Notes: generated by a model from the letters alone, not told the origin. Positions 7,989 to 14,720 are shown, numbered from the stretch's first letter. The stretch: 16,634 bases of DNA from Verrucomicrobiota bacterium (GCA_023430565.1 JAEZAD010000214.1:1-16634), one strand, 5' to 3'. Numbers and translations are program-made.

Positions 7989-8789
7989 ATGAAAATGCCG
8001 CGGCTGCTCAACCTCATCGCACTTCTCATGACTCCTTGCGTCGCTTCGACTCCTGTCTGGCAGGACGAGTTCAATCAGCCGACCGGCTCCGGTCCGGATC
8101 CAGCCAAATGGGTTCACGACCTCGGCGACAACGGCTGGGGCAACAAGGAACTCGAGCTCTATACGGACTCGCGGGAAAACTCGTTCGTCGTCGAGGATGT
8201 CGACGCGACCGATGGCCGCGCACTTGTGATCAAGGCCGTGCGCACGGCGGACGGCCGTTACACGTCGGCGCGATTGAAAACGCTCGGGAAATACGCGGTG
8301 AAGCACGGCCGCATCGAGGCGCGCCTGAAGTTGCCGAAAGGGCAGGGGATCTGGCCGGCGTTTTGGATGCTGGGCGAAAACATCAAGCAAGTCCCATGGC
8401 CGGCGTGCGGCGAGATCGACATCATGGAAATGGTCGGTCACCTGCCCGGCACCACGCACGGCACGCTGCACGGCCCCGGGTATTCGGCGGCGAAAGGTAT
8501 CACAAAATCCACGACGCTCGCGGATGGGTCGGTTTTCGCGGACCAGTATCACGTATTCGCGGTCGACTGGCGGCCGGAACGAATCGACTGGCTGCTGGAT
8601 GGCGAGGTGTTTCACACCGTGACGCCGGCGGACCTGCCGAAAGGCGCGAAGTGGGTGTTCGACGACACGCCTTTTTATCTGTTGTTGAACCTGGCGGTCG
8701 GCGGGTTGTGGCCGGGTTATCCGGACGAGACGACGCAGTTTCCGCAGGAGTATCGGATCGATTACGTGCGGGTGTATCCGCTGGAATGA
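7989..8789 (+). CDS. Secreted GH16 beta-glucanase (laminarinase-like)
   Basis: This is a 266-residue glycoside hydrolase of family 16. The first 20 residues form a hydrophobic export signal (RLLNLIALLMTPCVAS). The catalytic motif GEIDIMEMVG contains the nucleophile E142, D144 and acid/base E147. The extra Met makes it the ExDxxE (bulged) type used by beta-1,3- and 1,3(1,4)-glucanases rather than the regular ExDxE type of lichenases. Other family hallmarks are WQDEFNQ, NGWGNKELELYT, GRIEARLKLPKGQGIWPAFW, HVFAVDWRPERIDWLLDG and the C-terminal YRIDYVRVYPLE. The length fits a lone catalytic domain with no carbohydrate-binding module. There is no lipobox-like Cys in the right place, so a periplasmic or secreted soluble enzyme is likely. 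It follows the GPH symporter by 3 bp. Laminarin as substrate is inferred from the motif type and is not proved. Confidence 0.96.
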   Translation: MKMPRLLNLIALLMTPCVASTPVWQDEFNQPTGSGPDPAKWVHDLGDNGWGNKELELYTDSRENSFVVEDVDATDGRALVIKAVRTADGRYTSARLKTLGKYAVKHGRIEARLKLPKGQGIWPAFWMLGENIKQVPWPACGEIDIMEMVGHLPGTTHGTLHGPGYSAAKGITKSTTLADGSVFADQYHVFAVDWRPERIDWLLDGEVFHTVTPADLPKGAKWVFDDTPFYLLLNLAVGGLWPGYPDETTQFPQEYRIDYVRVYPLE

Positions 8790-8801
8790 GGCGAGAAGAA
8801 C

Positions 8802-8893
8802 TGTCGTTCTGAGCGAGTGAAAAGTCCCGTGGGCGTGGCGGCGGTCACTGGTGCGTAACACCAAGTGGATTCTTCGCTGCGCTCAGAATGACA
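8802..8893. repeat. Inverted-repeat element copy 2, left arm decayed
   Basis: The right arm (8867-8893) is the family consensus. The left arm (from 8802, TGTCGTTCTGAGCG then AGTGAAAAGTCC) has several changes, so the stem is imperfect. The interior holds a small nested stem (TGGTG 8849-8853 with CACCA 8859-8863). It fills the gap between the convergent GH16 and UPF0173 genes, where it could act as a two-way terminator. Confidence 0.85.
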
Positions 8894-8900
8894 GAGTAGG

Positions 8901-9587
8901 CTACGGCAGCTCGATGTGTTCGCCGGCGGTCATGACGCGCACGGTGTGACCGGCGCGGGCGGCGTCGGCGGCGAAGGCGTGTGGGTCGACGCGGATCTTT
9001 TCGTTGCTGTTGTAGTGCATCGGCACGGCAAGGCGCGGGCGGAGGAGGTCGAGCGCGTCGAGCGCATCACGTGGCCCCATGGTATAAAAGTCGCCGATCG
9101 GAAGGAGGGCGACATCGAGGCCGTGGCGGCCGATCAGCTGCATATCGCTGAAAAGCGCGGTGTCGCCGGCGTGATAAAGCGATTTGCCAGCGGCCCGCAC
9201 GAGGTAGCCGCTGGCGAGGCCCATGAATTTGGTTTCGCCGTTCGGCAGCTCGAGGGCGGAGCTGTGGATGGCGGGTGTCATCTCGATGCGACCGAAGGGA
9301 AGATTCACGCCGCCGCCTGGCATGAGGTCGATGATCGTCGCGCCTTGGGATTCGAAGTGCAGCGCGAGTTCGTAGGGTGCGACGATTGTCGCGCGGTGCG
9401 TGCGGGCGAGCTCGAGGGAGTCGGCGATGTGATCATCGTGCGCGTGACTGCAGAGGACGAAATCGCAGGGGATGGATGCGGGATCGAAGGAGCCGTGGGG
9501 GTTGTGGCGGAGCCAGGGATCGAAAACGAGTCGCGCGCCGGGGACTTCGATCAGGAAGGCGGAGTGGCCGAAATAGGTGAGGCGCAT
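8901..9587 (-). CDS. UPF0173-type metal-dependent hydrolase (metallo-beta-lactamase fold)
   Basis: This 228-residue protein has the MBL-fold metal site. HAHDDH (48-53) gives the HxHxDH motif, with further ligands H108 (or a nearby His), D142 in HAGDTALF and H201 in VPMHYNS. MRLTYFGHSAFLIE is the conserved opening of the UPF0173 family, which places the start at ATG 9587; the frame stays open to a TTG at 9605 but the added six residues look non-native. The family is widespread and cytoplasmic; its substrate is not firmly known, so no reaction is assigned. It is the last of three minus-strand genes (TolC, serine hydrolase, this one) but is separated from the hydrolase gene by a repeat element and a hairpin, so it may have its own promoter. 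Confidence 0.93.
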   Translation of the reverse strand: MRLTYFGHSAFLIEVPGARLVFDPWLRHNPHGSFDPASIPCDFVLCSHAHDDHIADSLELARTHRATIVAPYELALHFESQGATIIDLMPGGGVNLPFGRIEMTPAIHSSALELPNGETKFMGLASGYLVRAAGKSLYHAGDTALFSDMQLIGRHGLDVALLPIGDFYTMGPRDALDALDLLRPRLAVPMHYNSNEKIRVDPHAFAADAARAGHTVRVMTAGEHIELP

Positions 9588-9641
9588 GGGGGCGTGAGTT
9601 GGCAACGGGGCCTGAATTGAAGAATCGCTTTGGGGGTCCTT

Positions 9642-9662
9642 GGGTAACTTCAGAAGTTACCC
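9642..9662. repeat. Compact dyad GGGTAACTTC-A-GAAGTTACCC
   Basis: Perfect 10-bp arms around a single A lie 55-75 bp upstream of the UPF0173 start and directly abut repeat element copy 3. As RNA it would fold as a 7-8-bp stem with a small loop. The symmetry and position suit an operator for the UPF0173 gene. No T-run follows, so it is a poor terminator. Confidence 0.5.
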
Positions 9663-9664
9663 TC

Positions 9665-9760
9665 TGTCATTCTGAGCGCAGCGAAGAATCCATTGGACGC
9701 TACAGCGTCGGCAGTAACGGCAGAACGTTCACTGGATTCTTCGCTGCGCTTAGAATGACA
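9665..9760. repeat. Inverted-repeat element copy 3 ('CHSERSEE' type)
   Basis: 28-bp arms (9665-9692 and 9733-9760) match with one difference (G versus A in the TCTGAG/TCTAAG position). The 40-nt interior holds its own stem, GACGCT (9696-9701) with AGCGTC (9704-9709). The right end is 9 bp from the stop codon of the serine hydrolase gene. Confidence 0.9.
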
Positions 9761-9769
9761 GCCCTGCGA

Positions 9770-10393
9770 TCACGCCGCGAGCCAGTGTTGCGCGGTGGTG
9801 ATGTCGTCGCGGGTGAGGGTGTGGCCGGCGGGAAAACCTTTGATCGAAACATCGGCACCTCCGAGCCGGAGATGGGCGGCGAGGCGGCGCGGGTGGTCGG
9901 GCGGAACGAGTGGGTCGTGTTCGCCGCTCAAGACGAGGACGCGTTTACCGGTGAGGGATTCGGGCGCGGCGGGACGATCGATGACGACCATCGGGCGGAT
10001 CAGCACGGCGCCGGCGAGCACGATGGGGCGAATCAGGAGGAGCGTGGCGGCGATGTTGGCCCCGTTGGAAAAGCCGACGGCGATGAAGCGCGTGAGGTCG
10101 ATGCGGTAGCGCTCCGCGGCGCTGCTGATGAAACCGGCGAGCTCGTCGGTGCGTTGCGCGACTTCGGTGGGATCGAAGACGCCCTCGGCGATGCGCGCGA
10201 AAAAACGGGCGGCGCCGCGTTCGTTGACCTGACCGCGCGGTGAGAGCAGGGCGGAACCGGGCGAAAGTGTGCGGCCGAGGGGAAGGAGATCGCGTTCGTT
10301 GCCGCCGGTGCCGTGCAGCAGGAGGAGCGGTGGTGCGGAAGCGACGGTGGCGGGTTCGAAAACGTGTTCGAAAGGGAGCGGCGCGGGAGGCAT
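9770..10393 (-). CDS. Alpha/beta hydrolase, phospholipase/carboxylesterase-like
   Basis: This is a 207-residue serine hydrolase. The oxyanion-side motif LLLLHGTGGNERDL (23-36) is followed by the nucleophile elbow GFSNGA with S109. D160 (SGEHDPLVP) and H191 (AGHT) complete the triad. The compact size and LHGTGGNE...GFSNGA arrangement match the small esterase/lysophospholipase-like group (YpfH/AB_hydrolase_2 type). No signal peptide is present, so it is cytoplasmic. The ATG at 10393 is 49 bp after the tolC stop on the same strand, so it may be read from the tolC transcript. Substrate unknown; an ester of a small aliphatic or aryl acid is usual for the family. Confidence 0.93.
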   Translation of the reverse strand: MPPAPLPFEHVFEPATVASAPPLLLLHGTGGNERDLLPLGRTLSPGSALLSPRGQVNERGAARFFARIAEGVFDPTEVAQRTDELAGFISSAAERYRIDLTRFIAVGFSNGANIAATLLLIRPIVLAGAVLIRPMVVIDRPAAPESLTGKRVLVLSGEHDPLVPPDHPRRLAAHLRLGGADVSIKGFPAGHTLTRDDITTAQHWLAA

Positions 10394-10441
10394 CGCGGAC
10401 TATCCGCACGCGGGTGGCGCCGCGCAAGTGGGGCGGCGGGG

Positions 10442-11905
10442 TCAGCGCTGCTCCAACGCGATGTTGTGCGCGGCGAGCGTGCGGCCGATTTCGCGCTCGT
10501 AGGAGGCGTGCGCGCGGCGTTGGTCGGCGAGGGCGCGGAAGAGGCTGTTTTCCGCGCCGATAAGTTCGCCTTGAAGATTGAGGACGAAGAACGTGTTGCT
10601 CGTGCCGGCGCGGAGTTTCTTGAGTTCGTCGTCGAGGGCCTGGCGGGCGAAATCGTAGGCGGCGCGATTGGCTTCGACGCGGCGGCGGGTGGTCTCGATC
10701 TGGCCGGCGGCGCTGGCGATGGAGACGGCAATGTCCTGCTCGAGTCGAACGATGTCGGCCTCGGCCTGGCGGAGGCGGAGCTTCGCGGAACGTGCGCGGC
10801 CGCGGCCTTCGGCGAAGGTGAGCGGGATGCTGACGACGACGCCGGCGGAATAGGAACGGTGATCGCGATCGGCGACCATGCGGCGGCTGGCGCCGAAGTC
10901 ACGATCGAGTCCGCTGTAGCCGTAGCTGCCGACGAAATCGACCTGCGGGAGGATCTCCAGGCGTTCGGAGGCGTAGGTGGCCTCGCGTTTGTAGACGCCG
11001 AGTTTGGCGGCTTGATAATCGGGGCGGTCGACGAGCGCGCGCTGAAGGTCGGCGGCGGGATCGATGGGCAGCTCCGGGATTTCGGGCGGCTCGACGACGA
11101 TCGCTTCCGGATCGATGGCGAATTCGGATTCGCCGATGAGCTGGCGGAGGCGGTTGATCGCGTCGCGGAGATTTTGTTGGGCGAAGAGGATCGCTTCGTC
11201 GCGGGTGGCGGTGCGGGCGCGGGCCTGGGTGACGTCGCTTCGGGACATGCTGCCGACGCCGAAGCGGCGTTCGTTTTCGGCGAGCAAGCCGGCGGCGAGT
11301 TCGCGGGAACGGTTGGCGATGCGGACGAGTTGTTGTGCGTAGGAGACCTCGCTGTGGGCGATGACGGTGGCGGTGACAGTGTCGATGACGGTCTGCCGGA
11401 AGATCCAGTCGGCGATGCCGCGGTCGGCTTTGGCGATGCGGACGCCGACGAGATTCGGGCCGAAGCCGAAGCCGCGGAGGAGGGGTTGGGTGACGGTGAT
11501 GCCGCCGAAAGTTTCGAAACGATCTTCGTAGCCATCGAGCGGGCCGCGCTGATTGCGCGCGCTGCCGCCGAGGCTGTAGTTCATGCCCCAGGGCGTGGTG
11601 CCCTCGAACGCGAGGCTGTAGTCGTCGGTTTTGATCAGCTGCGAAACGATGGGGTTGGACGAGATCGGGCTGTCGTCCTGCGCGAAGCTGCGGCGAAACG
11701 TGAGCGCGGGGTCGAAGCGGCCGAGGGCGGTGAGGTAATCGGCGCGGGCGATGGAACGGCCGTAGGATTCGACTTCGATATGCGGGTTTTTCTCGAGTGC
11801 GAGGCGGACGGCTTCGTCGAGCGTGAGCGTCTGGCCGAAGGCAACGGCGGCGGGGAACGCAGTGAGAAGGAGGAGGGCGGAGCGAAAGAAAGGGCGAAGT
11901 GGCAC
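10442..11905 (-). CDS. TolC-family outer-membrane efflux protein
   Basis: This 487-residue protein forms the outer-membrane channel of tripartite exporters (trimeric beta-barrel plus periplasmic alpha-helical tunnel). The signal peptide is MPLRPFFRSALLLLTAFPAA with cleavage near residue 24. Two outer-membrane-efflux repeats follow. The first runs from TLTLDEAVRLALEKNPHIEV through SEVSYAQQLV and a long helix. The second starts around VDRPDYQAAKLGVY and ends with long coiled helices (RLRQAEADIVRLEQDIAV, then LKKLRAGTSNTFFVLNLQGE). Start is GTG at 11905; no better in-frame ATG precedes the signal peptide. A strong sigma-54 promoter match lies 41-55 bp upstream. No membrane-fusion protein or permease gene is in the window; the ABC ATPase 2.1 kb away on the same strand may be part of the same exporter. 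Confidence 0.95.
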   Translation of the reverse strand: MPLRPFFRSALLLLTAFPAAVAFGQTLTLDEAVRLALEKNPHIEVESYGRSIARADYLTALGRFDPALTFRRSFAQDDSPISSNPIVSQLIKTDDYSLAFEGTTPWGMNYSLGGSARNQRGPLDGYEDRFETFGGITVTQPLLRGFGFGPNLVGVRIAKADRGIADWIFRQTVIDTVTATVIAHSEVSYAQQLVRIANRSRELAAGLLAENERRFGVGSMSRSDVTQARARTATRDEAILFAQQNLRDAINRLRQLIGESEFAIDPEAIVVEPPEIPELPIDPAADLQRALVDRPDYQAAKLGVYKREATYASERLEILPQVDFVGSYGYSGLDRDFGASRRMVADRDHRSYSAGVVVSIPLTFAEGRGRARSAKLRLRQAEADIVRLEQDIAVSIASAAGQIETTRRRVEANRAAYDFARQALDDELKKLRAGTSNTFFVLNLQGELIGAENSLFRALADQRRAHASYEREIGRTLAAHNIALEQR

Positions 11906-11945
11906 GAGCGAGAGGAGTGAATTGAAAATGAAGCAGGAGCCTTTC

Positions 11946-11960
11946 GCAGGGGCCGTGCCA
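11946..11960 (-). promoter_or_regulatory. Sigma-54 (-24/-12) promoter of tolC
   Basis: The minus strand reads TGGCACGGCCCCTGC, preceded by C. Against the consensus YTGGCACGrNNNTTGCW this fits 12 of 14 specified positions, with exactly 10 bp between the invariant GG (11959-11958) and GC (11947-11946). The predicted transcription start is near 11934, giving a leader of about 29 nt before the tolC GTG. The gene for a sigma-54 activator lies about 1 kb upstream. Confidence 0.72.
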
Positions 11961-12054
11961 GCCGGGGGATGGCGACGTAAGCGCCGTGGCCGGAAGTGAT
12001 TAAAATTGTCGGTCGGATTTGCGGCCCGCGGGGTTGTCCGGCTGCGGAATTACT

Positions 12055-12074
12055 TTTTCCCGGAATCGGGAAAA
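12055..12074. promoter_or_regulatory. Palindrome TTTTCCCG-GAAT-CGGGAAAA, candidate enhancer site
   Basis: Perfect 8-bp arms are separated by 4 bp. The centre is about 130 bp upstream of the predicted tolC transcription start, the usual distance of an upstream activator sequence for an enhancer-binding protein, whose Fis-type domain binds dyads as a dimer. A half-site CGGGAAAA recurs at 13972-13979 before the activator gene. Alternatively it is a hairpin downstream of the zinc-ribbon gene, 225 bp past its stop. Confidence 0.5.
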
Positions 12075-12298
12075 GCGGGCGAGCGAAACAAGAGTCGGAG
12101 CAGGGGGATGCCCGCGAACCACGCGAAGAGGCGCGAAAGGAAGAGGCGCGAACAACGGGTGCGGTTTCGGAGAAGGGACGAAGGGGGCTTCGGGGGTGGC
12201 TTGCTCGTGAGATTCTCGACGCGAGCAAGCTCGCGGCCCATGGAGAGGGCGTGAGTTTCTTCGCAGCCCCTGAAAGCGGGGCGGCGGAGGGCGTCGTT

Positions 12299-12673
12299 TC
12301 AGGCGGCGAGGGGCGCGCGGGACTTACGGCCGCGGCGAGCGACGGGGACGGGGCGCGGAGCGGGGGCGTGCCGTTCTTCGGCGGGGAGCAGGAGATAGCA
12401 GCCGCAGTTTTCGCAGAGATGGAGGTCGTGCGGTTTCGCGAGGGCGGCGACGATGCCGGAGGCAACGCGCAGGTGGCAGCCGGAGCAGACGCCGTGATGG
12501 ACCAGGGCGACCGCTTTGCGGCCCTGGCTGATAAGCCGGAGGAAATGGGCGAGAACGGCCGCGGGAATGTCGGAGCGCAGTTGCTCGAGCAGGGCTTGGC
12601 GCTCCGGAGAAGCGGAAGGAAGCGAGAGGAATTTTTGCTGAGCGGAGAAAAGGGTTTCGACGAGGTTTCTCAT
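12299..12673 (-). CDS. C4 zinc-ribbon protein, zf-RING_7-like
   Basis: This is a 124-residue protein. Residues 1-58 are probably helical (MRNLVETLFSAQQKFL, then ERQALLEQLRSDIPAAVLAH). A four-cysteine ribbon follows: C63-S-G-C66 in HHGVCSGCHLRV and C87-E-N-C90 in LHLCENCGCYLLLP, plus an extra C92. The VCSGCH...CENCGCYL spacing resembles the C-terminal zinc ribbon of the CT398/zf-RING_7 family, whose longer members carry an N-terminal coiled coil; this one is much shorter. A basic, proline/arginine-rich tail (RPVPVARRGRKSR) suggests nucleic-acid contact. The frame is open to 12877, but ATG 12673 starts the recognisable part. It lies 208 bp downstream of the sigma-54 activator on the same strand. 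Function unknown; a nucleic-acid-binding or regulatory role is inference. Confidence 0.82.
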   Translation of the reverse strand: MRNLVETLFSAQQKFLSLPSASPERQALLEQLRSDIPAAVLAHFLRLISQGRKAVALVHHGVCSGCHLRVASGIVAALAKPHDLHLCENCGCYLLLPAEERHAPAPRPVPVARRGRKSRAPLAA

Positions 12674-12881
12674 ACGGGGCTGGTTTCGCACGACGCATGC
12701 CCGCGGCGGCGAGGAGCGAAGAACCGATTGAGGACCGGCGAGTTGGCGAAATTTTCGGGGCACACGGGACGGTTGGTGTGAGGAGGGCGGAGGCGTTTTG
12801 GTGCAGAGTTTGCGCGGAAATGGGTGATGCGGTGCACGGTGCGGGGTTGAAAAACGAAGGACGCACGTTTCCCCCACTCGC

Positions 12882-13889
12882 TCAGGCTCGTGGCTGCGGA
12901 TCGATGAGGCCGTAGCGCCTGAGTTTGTATTGGAGGGCGCGGCGGCTGATGCCGAGGATGCGGGCGGCGTCGGTGCGATTCTCCGTGAGTTGGGCGAGCG
13001 TGCGCTGGATGAGCAGTTTCTCGGCGTCGGCGAGGGTCATGCCGACGTGGACGGCGAAGGACGGTGCGACCTGGTCGTGTTGGCGGAGAAATGCGGGGAG
13101 TTCGGCGGGTCCGATGATGGACGCGGGCACGGTGACGACGAGGCGTTCCATCGCGTTGCGGAGCTGGCGGACGTTGCCGGGCCAGGGAAAGCGGCGGCAG
13201 AGTTGCAGTGCTTCGGGCGAGAGGCGCGGGCGGGGGCGGCGGTGTTTGTGGGCGAAGCGGCGGAGAAAGTCGTCGATGAGGAGAGGGATGTCCTCGGCGT
13301 GTTCGCGGAGTGGCGGCACGGAGATGGGCACGATTTGCAGGCGGTAGAAAAGGTCTTCGCGGAATTTTCCGGCGGCGACGGCGTGGGCGAGGTTTCGATT
13401 GGTGGCGGAGATGACGCGGACGTCGACGCGTTGCAGCTCGGTGCCGCCGACCATGCGGAACGCGCCGTCCTCCAAGACGCGCAGCAGAGCGCCCTGGCCT
13501 TTGGGACCGAGGTCCGCGATTTCGTCGAGGAACAGCGTGCCGCGGTCGGCGAGGTGGAAGCGGCCGGCTTTGTCGGCGATCGCGCCGGTGAACGAGCCGC
13601 GCGTGTGGCCGAAGAGCTCGGCTTCGACGAGGGACTCGGTGATGGCGGCGCAGTTGACGAACACGAACGGTTGCGCGGCGCGCGGGCTGTGGCGGTGGAT
13701 GAGGCGGGCGACGAGTTCCTTGCCCGTGCCGCTTTCGCCTTCGATGAGCACGGTGACGTCGCTGCGTGCGACATCCTCGGCGAGGCGGATGACGCTCTGC
13801 ATCGTGTCGGAGTTGCCGACGAAGAGAGCCGGTTCGGCCGAGGCGCGGGAGCGAGCGAGAGCGGATGGCGGCGAAGATTCGGAGGGCAT
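12882..13889 (-). CDS. Sigma-54-dependent transcriptional activator (AAA+ and Fis HTH, no receiver domain)
   Basis: This is a 335-residue bacterial enhancer-binding protein. The AAA+ domain spans about 22-260: Walker A GESGTGKE (51-58), sigma-54 contact loop GSFTGA (98-103) in ELFGHTRGSFTGA, Walker B GTLFLDEI (117-124), ATNRNL sensor, FREDLFYRL arginine-finger region and FPWPGNVRQLRN. A C-terminal Fis-type helix-turn-helix (NRTDAARILGISRRALQYKL, about 304-323) binds DNA. Only about 22 residues precede the AAA+ domain, so there is no receiver, GAF or PAS input, as in PspF; activity would be set by expression or a partner protein. The contact loop has Ser where GAFTGA has Ala. Start ATG 13889 gives a compact protein. 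It lies between an ABC ATPase and a zinc-ribbon gene, with a sigma-54 promoter at tolC about 1 kb downstream. Confidence 0.95.
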   Translation of the reverse strand: MPSESSPPSALARSRASAEPALFVGNSDTMQSVIRLAEDVARSDVTVLIEGESGTGKELVARLIHRHSPRAAQPFVFVNCAAITESLVEAELFGHTRGSFTGAIADKAGRFHLADRGTLFLDEIADLGPKGQGALLRVLEDGAFRMVGGTELQRVDVRVISATNRNLAHAVAAGKFREDLFYRLQIVPISVPPLREHAEDIPLLIDDFLRRFAHKHRRPRPRLSPEALQLCRRFPWPGNVRQLRNAMERLVVTVPASIIGPAELPAFLRQHDQVAPSFAVHVGMTLADAEKLLIQRTLAQLTENRTDAARILGISRRALQYKLRRYGLIDPQPRA

Positions 13890-13951
13890 GAGCGCGTGGT
13901 GACGCGACAGGCTATCCGGAGCGGAGGGGCGCAGGCGAGCGGGCCAGGGCA

Positions 13952-13972
13952 GACAGAAGGCGGGCTTCTGTC
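13952..13972. repeat. Inverted repeat upstream of the sigma-54 activator gene
   Basis: Perfect 8-bp arms GACAGAAG (13952-13959) and CTTCTGTC (13965-13972) have a 5-nt spacer, 63-83 bp upstream of the activator start and about 77 bp past the ABC ATPase stop. There is no T-run on the minus side. It could be a weak ATPase terminator or an operator; the half-site CGGGAAAA abuts it. Confidence 0.45.
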
Positions 13973-14048
13973 GGGAAAAAGAAACGAGGACGGAAGGAGG
14001 AGCGGCGTGAGCTGCGTGGTGAGGGCGCCGCGCCTTCAGGGAGCGCTG

Positions 14049-14720
14049 CTACGAGACCTTCATGCCGTCGGCGAGGCGGACGATGCGGGTGCCGTAGGAG
14101 GCGTTTTCCTCGGAGTGCGTGACCTGCACGATGGTGACGCCGTCCTCGCGATTGAGCTTTTTGAAGAGCTGCATGATTTCGCGGCCCTGGTCGGAGTGGA
14201 GGTTGCCGGTGGGTTCGTCGGCGAGGATGATGGCGGGTTTCGCAACGAGGGCGCGGGCGATGCCGACGAGTTGTTGTTGGCCGCCGGAGAGCTGGGTCGG
14301 GTAGAGGTCTTTTTTACCGACGATGTGGAAGCGATCGAGGGCGTCGCAGACGATGCTGTCGCGGTCTTTTTTCGGCGTGTCGCGGTAGGAGAGCGGGATC
14401 TCGAGATTTTCGTAGACGGTGAGGTCGTCGAGGAGGTGGTAGCTTTGGAAGACGAAGCCGATGTGTTTTTTCTGGAGGTCGAAGCGCCGCTTCTTGTCGA
14501 GGGCATGGACGGGTTCGCCGACGAGGGAGTATTCACCGGACCAGGCGCTGTCGTGGAGGCCGAGGATGTGAAGGAGGGTGGATTTGCCAGAACCCGACGG
14601 GCCCATGATCGAGAGAAAATCGCCTTCCTCGATGTCGAGGTTGATGTCGCGGAGCGCGTAGAAGGGGCCGCCTTTGAGGGGGTAGACGCGGTTGATGTTG
14701 CGCAGGGTGATGAGGGACAT
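14049..14720 (-). CDS. ABC transporter ATP-binding protein, LolD/MacB type
   Basis: This 223-residue ATPase powers an inner-membrane export or lipoprotein-release complex. It has Walker A GPSGSGKST (40-48), Q-loop Q92 (FVFQSYHLLDDLTVYENLEI), signature LSGGQQQ (144-150), Walker B AIILADEPTGNL with E169, and H-loop H202 (VTHSEE). The ADEPTGNLHSDQG run and the overall length place it with LolD/MacB/FtsE ATPases, which partner with FtsX-like permeases. The frame extends to 14786, but ATG 14720 (MSLITLRNINRVYPL) gives the normal family start. No permease or membrane-fusion protein lies on either side within the window. Downstream, after 159 bp, comes the sigma-54 activator; a small secreted polypeptide gene lies 82 bp upstream. 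It may share an exporter with the nearby TolC protein. Confidence 0.95.
   Translation of the reverse strand: MSLITLRNINRVYPLKGGPFYALRDINLDIEEGDFLSIMGPSGSGKSTLLHILGLHDSAWSGEYSLVGEPVHALDKKRRFDLQKKHIGFVFQSYHLLDDLTVYENLEIPLSYRDTPKKDRDSIVCDALDRFHIVGKKDLYPTQLSGGQQQLVGIARALVAKPAIILADEPTGNLHSDQGREIMQLFKKLNREDGVTIVQVTHSEENASYGTRIVRLADGMKVS

Larger units (their letters stand above)
11906..12298. other. Intergenic region between zinc-ribbon and tolC genes
   Basis: This 393-bp gap carries the sigma-54 promoter and the palindrome described separately. Reading frames across it have no family resemblance or plausible starts. I see no other gene or RNA in it. Confidence 0.6.

Noticed and set aside
6330..8864. 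Minus-strand frame of 844 codons across two genes
   Set aside because: It is antisense to the symporter and GH16 genes, is extremely Arg-rich and runs through an intergenic repeat element. Both opposite-strand genes have intact catalytic or transport motifs.
6411..9760. Calling the inverted-repeat elements CRISPR repeats
   Set aside because: They are paired inverted arms in separate intergenic gaps, not regularly spaced direct repeats, and no cas gene is present.
12299..12673. DksA/TraR-type assignment for the zinc-ribbon protein
   Set aside because: DksA has a DxxDxA coiled-coil tip and a different Cys arrangement; neither is seen here.
14049..14720. Naming the ATPase macB, lolD or ftsE
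   Set aside because: These relatives are told apart by their permease partners, and no permease gene is in the window.
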